Positions 27,901 to 32,967 of a DNA stretch of 32,967 bases are shown one piece after another. This DNA is from Candidatus Atribacter alterifermentans (lineage in GTDB: Bacteria; Atribacterota; Atribacteria; Atribacterales; Atribacteraceae), in contig JAAYUP010000069.1 of NCBI GenBank assembly GCA_012517635.1, positions 1 to 32,967 of the forward strand, given 5' to 3'. The notes under the pieces were generated by a model, which was given only the letters and a program-made list of their open reading frames with translations, searched no databases and was not told the origin of the DNA. Every line of letters starts with the position of its first letter. Position 1 is the first letter of the stretch. Position numbers and translations under genes: made by a program.

Positions 27901-28623
27901 TTTCAAAATTTTCCTATAAAATTGAAACTTGTTTTAAAAACTGACGATAATTTTCGAGTGATGACTCGTTTTATTGATTTAAAATTGACTGGCGGATTAA
28001 CTCTTGAAAATAGTCAGAATTCTATCGAATTGAATGGTCGTTTAGATGTCACCGAGGGGACATATGACTTAGTAACGAGAACTATTCCCCTTCAAGGATA
28101 TATATTTTTTGGAGATTATTTTGGTTTTATTCCTCAACTTCATTTGGAAGGGCAAATTGAAATGAACCGATATCATATCATTCTGAAAGCTGATGGGCCT
28201 TTAGATGATTATGAAATGAAACTCCAATCTGAGCCACCTCTCATTCAGGAAGAAATACTTTCTCTTTTGTTCGTTGGCGATAAAGAAGCTTACCAATCTT
28301 TAGATACTTTAGATTTAGAACCTCATCTCTTAAGTGCTTTACGTTTTTTCTTAGGAATGAAAGGAACAGGGTTAAAGAATGTTCTTTTTTTTGATAGTAT
28401 AGAGTTGGTTGCTCCTAACCAAGAAAATGAAGGATTTTATGGTATAGAATTAAAAAAAGAACTTGGAGAAAATGCTTCAATAAGTTATACTCATGATTTA
28501 AGTGGGGGAGATCATTCAGCCTGGAATTTTGAACTCGACCTCAATCGAGAATGGTCCTTCAAATCTGAGTTTGGTACTGATGGTCATTATGGTTGGGAAT
28601 TGGAATTTACCACTCGATTTTAA
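24973..28623 (+). CDS. tamB: TamB-like translocation/assembly module protein (DUF490)
   Basis: ~1.2 kaa, N-terminal TM, long beta-strand repeats, C-terminal LDVTEGTYDL..RTIPLQGYIFFGDYFGFIPQLHLEGQ...DDYEMKLQSEPPLIQEEILSLLFVG and ELKKELGENASISYTHDL; located just upstream of bamA. TTG 24973 favoured over ORF start 24952. Confidence 0.88.
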   Translation: MKRFIITLTIFIVFLVGVFFFGFQRLASITIGRLFNQFNTGPIQLTYQQVTFSFPLNIKIVELSLSNNDFSFHAPQMSISFNWGLLFGKDKSIIASIPTAVFSSHSNNFIQNIKDFQFHHVPDFEIDIQNLNVPNSTYTLEAFPMFLQKKNETISFQINHPKITMTGDVISEKEIHTEYQILHGDYPLKGQLIFSFNDDFLKGTVKGEMDFSFSTLLAHKEDGIEFRDLQIQQTTGEKGSFYFYGESRLWLKDQPHLHINGQIKTGTIKNAFDVNLNLHLKNLLEIIGDLHIKTKEPKIDIIASLNFLPESSGFSLQLLPGSIIEGNPILGEIQGKYSDQRINLEFVTQPMDVQFAGISGKGTIRGNASFFSGSFKAEGQLISEWLQYQNYRIEKIELQFQYNLEKILFQAVGQLFDGKITMDGAYFNKQLQATGSIENSKIDQFIGGDDLPLNGHFSGNFEVQKPNSDPLILSLVVTNGTLFWNDTFLGNQLTAHLNYLGEKMIITDISLRNQDGVIQGEIEKEFENIKGNLHFTNYTISYPIGERSFKMKGEGVGSFQYLEGRLEITADFFAPNWSYDQWSGTHFKFQGEISPETILIKKCETQLLGGDFSLIGEIIPYKSINLIGTVKNLEFPDNDYQFQGKIQEILLRAQGAWDSVSFGINAQGQGFIYQGQPLGETFQITIEGEGALPKKNEKIGFERYLDPEMLRKGDIQIQSVYFEQEIDGGYHVKGQGDIDAQLDVSNKIWNFKSQNLTLTVEDLLNFNGSMKGSFKNDQIYFQQIHLKDKTRNIDLLGSGTYHVKDKTIQVKLTSQYDTNLFLPKNNLEVYLAGNAELNLAGTINNSDYQGWIQANQGKVVQQGKDIIQFEDVLLTINGKEFFISKGHGQWLGFDFNAKGTISEAGINLTFDIQGENGLLGQFDYFQGIWQGKITLQGEFSDLQAEGEIQIKNGFIDTTHLDKSQSSTAVFLNLDELFQNFPIKLKLVLKTDDNFRVMTRFIDLKLTGGLTLENSQNSIELNGRLDVTEGTYDLVTRTIPLQGYIFFGDYFGFIPQLHLEGQIEMNRYHIILKADGPLDDYEMKLQSEPPLIQEEILSLLFVGDKEAYQSLDTLDLEPHLLSALRFFLGMKGTGLKNVLFFDSIELVAPNQENEGFYGIELKKELGENASISYTHDLSGGDHSAWNFELDLNREWSFKSEFGTDGHYGWELEFTTRF

Positions 28624-28973
28624 CCAACCAAATTATATAAAAGAATTTTAAATGATAGAATATTTGTAACGAATCCTATTCGTATTGAGAATCGGGTAAG
28701 TTGATTTTTTTGTTCCTGATGATTAAATGAAAGAAATAAAGGTCAGGTTAAGAACGATGGTTTTTGAAAAATGAGAAGATTTTCTTTACAGGAGAATTTT
28801 TGAGAAGGGTTTAAGGGAACTCTTTTGATATCGAAATGAACAAAGAATTTTTTTAAGAATTGAAATACATGAAAGTTTAAGATTTCAGCAATTTTGAATC
28901 AGAGGATGAACTCCATGAAATATCTTGGTTACTGGGTTAAAATTGAAATGGGAAATGGAGGGAATTAAATTTT

Positions 28974-30656
28974 ATGCGAAATCATTCATTAGAGCAACTT
29001 TTAATCGGTTTTATTCTCATCTTTTTTCTTTTAATACCAGTGAGTCAAATAGCGAGAGCACAGAATGGTCCTCCTATTGTCGCTATACGCGTTGAGGGAA
29101 ATAAAAATATCAATAGTAACCTCATTTTATCAGCAGTTTCAATATCCCTCAAGGAAGCTTTCAATCAAGAGAAAATTAAAAGTGATATAAAGTCAATATT
29201 TGATCTGGGTTATTTTACCAAGGTTTGGGTTGATACCAAGCAATATCCAGATGGAATCGAGTTGATATTTAAAGTTGAAGAAAATCAAGTTCTGAAAGGA
29301 ATTGAAATCCAAGGGAACACCCAAATGAGCACTGAAGAAATACGGTCAGCGATGATTTTAGTGCCTGGTCAGGTTATGAATTGGAAGATATTCCAAAACG
29401 ATTTAGACCGAATAAAAGCATTATATAGCAATAATGGTTATATGATTACAGCAGTAGATGGTACCGATTTTTCTTCGGATGGAATTTTAAAATTTACCAT
29501 TCATGAAGGTATTGTAGAACAGATTAAAATTGAAGGAACCGAGAGGACCAAGGATTATGTCATTCTTCGAGAATTATCTTTTGAAACCCCTACTAAGTTT
29601 GACTTTTCTGAAATCAAAAAAAGTATGAGAGCGATATACAATTTAGGTTTCTTTGATGATATTAGTATGAAAATTGAACCCGGTAGCGATCCGAATAAAG
29701 TGATTATCGTGGTGAAAGTTATTGAGAAATTAACCGGCGAAGCTGGTTTGGGAGTTGGATATAATACTGAAGACGGATGGCTGGGTTTTGTTCGTTATCA
29801 AGAAAGTAATTTCGGTGGAAATGCCCAGAAATTGGAACTTCGTTATGAATTTGGTTCAAGGACTTTATATCGGCTTTATTTTGAAGAACCATGGCTTTTT
29901 GATACACCAACTTTTTTCTCTCTTTCAGTTTATGACCAAATACGGGAGAGAAAAAATCGTGAAGAAGGAGAAATCATAGGGAGGTATGAAGAAGAAAGAG
30001 TTGGTGGTCAAGTTGCTTTTGGAAGGAGATTTTCTGATTATTGGAGGTGGAGACTGAGCTATAAAACTGAAAATATCAAGCTCACCGCTTTGGAAGGTGA
30101 AGTTCCAAATCGAGGGGGTATTACCAATTCTCTTACCCCAATGATCATTTATGATACTCGAGATGATGTTTTTAATCCACATAGTGGATGGTATGGGATT
30201 GCTCAAGCAGAAATTGCTGGCCGTTTTTTAGGCGGGGACAATAACTATAACAAATACATTGTGGATTTAAGAAATTATATCGATACTGGTCAGGATACCG
30301 TTCTTGCCCTTCGCTTGATGGGAGGGATTGCCGATACAATACTTCCTGAGTATGAGAAGTTCTCAGTTGGTGGAGTGAATACTTTGAGAGGGTATGACCT
30401 GGCTGAATTTGAAGGCGAACAGATATTGGTCTTTAACGCCGAGTATCGATGGGATGTCGCTGACAATACCCAATTAGTGGTTTTTGGTGATGCCGGTTAT
30501 GCCTGGGCTTTGGATGAACCAATCCGATTTGATGACATTAAATTTGGTTATGGTGTTGGTTTGCGCTTCGACACACCTCTAGGACCAATCCGGTTAGATT
30601 ATGGTTTGGGTGAAGAAGGGGGGCACACCTACTTTAGCATTGGTCACACTTTTTGA
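28974..30656 (+). CDS. bamA: Outer membrane protein assembly factor BamA (Omp85)
   Basis: Signal peptide, POTRA repeats (IRVEGNKNINSNLILSAV..., GIEIQGNTQMSTEEIRSAM..., IKIEGTERTKDYVILREL), C-terminal barrel with VGGVNTLRGYD, FGDAGYAW, GVGLRFDTPLGPIRLDYG, ending ISIGHTF-like FSIGHTF. Confidence 0.95.
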   Translation: MRNHSLEQLLIGFILIFFLLIPVSQIARAQNGPPIVAIRVEGNKNINSNLILSAVSISLKEAFNQEKIKSDIKSIFDLGYFTKVWVDTKQYPDGIELIFKVEENQVLKGIEIQGNTQMSTEEIRSAMILVPGQVMNWKIFQNDLDRIKALYSNNGYMITAVDGTDFSSDGILKFTIHEGIVEQIKIEGTERTKDYVILRELSFETPTKFDFSEIKKSMRAIYNLGFFDDISMKIEPGSDPNKVIIVVKVIEKLTGEAGLGVGYNTEDGWLGFVRYQESNFGGNAQKLELRYEFGSRTLYRLYFEEPWLFDTPTFFSLSVYDQIRERKNREEGEIIGRYEEERVGGQVAFGRRFSDYWRWRLSYKTENIKLTALEGEVPNRGGITNSLTPMIIYDTRDDVFNPHSGWYGIAQAEIAGRFLGGDNNYNKYIVDLRNYIDTGQDTVLALRLMGGIADTILPEYEKFSVGGVNTLRGYDLAEFEGEQILVFNAEYRWDVADNTQLVVFGDAGYAWALDEPIRFDDIKFGYGVGLRFDTPLGPIRLDYGLGEEGGHTYFSIGHTF

Positions 30657-30730
30657 TGAAGTTGAGTTGCTAAAAGTTATCATGAAGGGATTATAACCCT
30701 TTTGAGAGAAAGAAAGGAGAATTCATTGGT

Positions 30731-31240
30731 ATGAAAAAGCAATTGCTAATCATTGGATTATTGGTAATGATGTCGCTTTTTTTGTTTGAAAATCTATCGT
30801 GGGCAGCCCCTGCCACCCAAAATATAGGTCTTATTGATGTTGAGAAATTATTTAATGCTCATCCCAATACTCAGAAAATCATTGATTTAGAGAAGCAATT
30901 TGTTGAAGAAAAGCAGAAAAGACAGCAAGAACTGAATGAGAAAGGAAAAGGGAAAACCAGAGAAGAAGTTCGGGAACTTGAGGACCAAATGAACAAAGAG
31001 TGGGCTCCTGTCGGAGAAGATTTGTTAAAACAAAGACAAGAGCTGATCAACCAAAGATATAATGACGTTATTGCATCAATAAAAGCAGTGGCTGAATCGA
31101 TGAAGCTCTCTTTAGTGATTCGAACCCAAATTCAGGTTCCAGTCAGCCAAAATGAAGCAGTTGATATGCCGGTCGTTCTTTATGGTGGAACGGATATCAC
31201 CAATGAAGTGATTGAGAAAATGAAAACTCTCAATAAATAA
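30731..31240 (+). CDS. skp: OmpH/Skp family periplasmic chaperone
   Basis: Signal peptide, IGLIDVEKLFNAHPNTQKIIDLEKQF, charged helical middle, located between bamA and lpxD. Confidence 0.88.
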   Translation: MKKQLLIIGLLVMMSLFLFENLSWAAPATQNIGLIDVEKLFNAHPNTQKIIDLEKQFVEEKQKRQQELNEKGKGKTREEVRELEDQMNKEWAPVGEDLLKQRQELINQRYNDVIASIKAVAESMKLSLVIRTQIQVPVSQNEAVDMPVVLYGGTDITNEVIEKMKTLNK

Positions 31241-31262
31241 CATGAGAATGAAGTGAAATTCT

Positions 31263-32270
31263 TTGAAAATTAAGGAAATTATGTCTTACATCGGTGGTCA
31301 CCTCATTGGTGACCCCGAATTTGAAGTTTTTGGTATTGGATCTCTTGACAATATAACACCGGGAAATATAGTTTTTTTGTTTCAACACCAAAAAATATCT
31401 ATTTCGACTTCATCTATTCCCGATGTTATAGTTTGTCGAGAAGGAATAGATATTCAAGCAAAAAATCTCATAATGGTAGAAAACCCCCGCTTAGCTTTTA
31501 TTCAATTACTTCCAAAGTTTTATGTTCAAGACTTTCCTGAATTAGGTATTCACCCGACGGCATTCATCCATCCTCGGGCTCATGTTGGAAAAAGGGTGTC
31601 AATTGGAGCGGGAACCTACGTCGAATCCGATGCCATTATTGATGATGATACCATTCTCTTTCCTCAGGTCTACATTGGGAAGGGAACCCAAATTGGTAAG
31701 AGCTGTTTAATTTATCCTCAAACGGTTATTCATGAAAATTGTATACTTGGTGATCGAGTGATAATACAAAGTGGAGTGGTCATTGGTGGGGATGGTTTCG
31801 GTTATGAGAGAAATGGAGAGTGGTATTTAAAAGTTCCCCATGTAGGAAAGGTTGTTTTGGAAAATGACGTCGAAGTGGGGGCAAATTCTACCATTGACCG
31901 AGCAACCTTAGGAGAAACCAGGATAGGATCAGGTACCAAGATTGATAATTTAGTTATGATCGCCCATAATGTAAAAATTGGTAAAAATTGCATTATTGTT
32001 GCTCAATGCGGAATTGCAGGAAGTAGTCATCTTGGTGACGATGTGGTCATGGCTGGTCAATGTGGAGTTGTCGATCATGGAAAAATTGGAAATCGTGTCC
32101 GTTTAGCTGCTCGAACTGGGGTAGTCAATTCGATACCTGATGATCAAATGGTTTCTGGTTTTCCTGCTCAGGACCATAGAATTGAGATGAAAGAGAAGGT
32201 GCTATTACGGAAATTACCGGACCTATGGCAGAGAATCAAGAATTTGGAGAAAAAAGTGTTCAAATCTTAA
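31263..32270 (+). CDS. lpxD: UDP-3-O-acylglucosamine N-acyltransferase
   Basis: Left-handed beta-helix hexapeptides; [94 protein letters not shown]. Confidence 0.94.
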   Translation: MKIKEIMSYIGGHLIGDPEFEVFGIGSLDNITPGNIVFLFQHQKISISTSSIPDVIVCREGIDIQAKNLIMVENPRLAFIQLLPKFYVQDFPELGIHPTAFIHPRAHVGKRVSIGAGTYVESDAIIDDDTILFPQVYIGKGTQIGKSCLIYPQTVIHENCILGDRVIIQSGVVIGGDGFGYERNGEWYLKVPHVGKVVLENDVEVGANSTIDRATLGETRIGSGTKIDNLVMIAHNVKIGKNCIIVAQCGIAGSSHLGDDVVMAGQCGVVDHGKIGNRVRLAARTGVVNSIPDDQMVSGFPAQDHRIEMKEKVLLRKLPDLWQRIKNLEKKVFKS

Positions 32271-32967
32271 TTTCTACAAAAAAACAAAAAACCATTTCTC
32301 GTTCTTTTTCAATTACTGGGAAGGGATTACATTATGGTAAAAATACCCGAGTTGAAGTTCACCCCGCAGAAGTTGATCAGGGAATTGTATTTCAGGTTTT
32401 TCAAAATCAAAAAGACTTATTCATTCCTGTTCATTTTAGCCATCTTCATTGCGCAAATCGAAATTCGACGCTTATAAAAGAAGGTGTTTCTCTTTCAACA
32501 GTTGAGCATTTTTTAGCAGCAGCTTGGGGTGCGGATGTAGATAATCTCCTGATTAAAGTTATAGGTGAAGAACTTCCAGCTGGAGAAGGAAATTGCTCGT
32601 TTTGGATAGAAAATTTTAATCGAGTAGGTTATAAAGAACAAAATTTTAATCGAGTCTACTATCAAATAGAAGAGACACTAGTGGTAAGCAATAATGGGAA
32701 GTATCTATTTGCTTTACCAAGTAATGTTTTTAAAGTAACCTATTTTTTAGATTATTTTTTTGGGTCGACCTTTGCTCTCTGTATAACATTCTCCGAGGAT
32801 GAAAATGAATTTTTCAAAATCGCCCAAGCAAGAACGTTTGCCTTCCAAGATGAAATTCAACATATTCTCCGAACCGGCCTCGGAAAAGGAGTTAAAGATT
32901 CTGCTTTGATTCTCGATAATAAGGGGCAACCGGATAAAAGTCTTAATATTGAAGGAGAACCGGCTTA
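32225..32967 (+). CDS. lpxC: UDP-3-O-acyl-N-acetylglucosamine deacetylase, partial (3' truncated by window)
   Basis: Open frame to window end, not in ORF track: [105 protein letters not shown]. Start codon uncertain (ATG 32225 overlaps lpxD). Confidence 0.85.
   Translation, partial: MAENQEFGEKSVQILISTKKQKTISRSFSITGKGLHYGKNTRVEVHPAEVDQGIVFQVFQNQKDLFIPVHFSHLHCANRNSTLIKEGVSLSTVEHFLAAAWGADVDNLLIKVIGEELPAGEGNCSFWIENFNRVGYKEQNFNRVYYQIEETLVVSNNGKYLFALPSNVFKVTYFLDYFFGSTFALCITFSEDENEFFKIAQARTFAFQDEIQHILRTGLGKGVKDSALILDNKGQPDKSLNIEGEPA

Noticed and set aside
30680-30705. aaggg-attataa-ccctttt mini-hairpin between bamA and skp
   Set aside because: 5-bp stem, likely chance; genes look co-transcribed.
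1-32967. CRISPR arrays, tRNA/rRNA genes, phage or transposase genes
   Set aside because: No regularly spaced direct repeats, no recognised RNA gene signature and no integrase/transposase-like ORF were seen.

Overview
Low-GC, tightly packed bacterial chromosomal window with diderm (outer-membrane) gene content. Left to right: the end of a BMP-type nucleoside/purine ABC transporter; an ornithine-decarboxylase-like PLP enzyme; a minus-strand ferredoxin-fused aldo/keto reductase; a stand-alone Lrp/AsnC ligand-binding (RAM) protein; an iron-containing alcohol dehydrogenase; a block of mostly uncharacterised genes (DUF2148, a bitopic membrane protein whose reading frame continues past a TAA, a small TM protein, and an 879-aa coiled-coil protein ending in a LysM-like domain); a nitroreductase and a DUF951 protein; convergent minus-strand B12-binding-type radical SAM and C_GCAxxG_C_C genes; malic enzyme plus two-subunit class I fumarase; topoisomerase III; and an envelope cluster murA-mreB-S55 peptidase-tamB-bamA-skp-lpxD-lpxC (lpxC runs off the window and is absent from the ORF track). 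Two diverged copies of a 'CGTCATTG(C/T)GAGGA...'-type intergenic inverted-repeat element are present. No rRNA, tRNA, CRISPR array or transposase was recognised. Gene content is compatible with an Atribacterota-like diderm, but that placement is only an inference. Best candidates for something undescribed: the bitopic/small-TM/coiled-coil-LysM block with its in-frame stop, and the S55 peptidase whose catalytic halves look permuted relative to SpoIVB.
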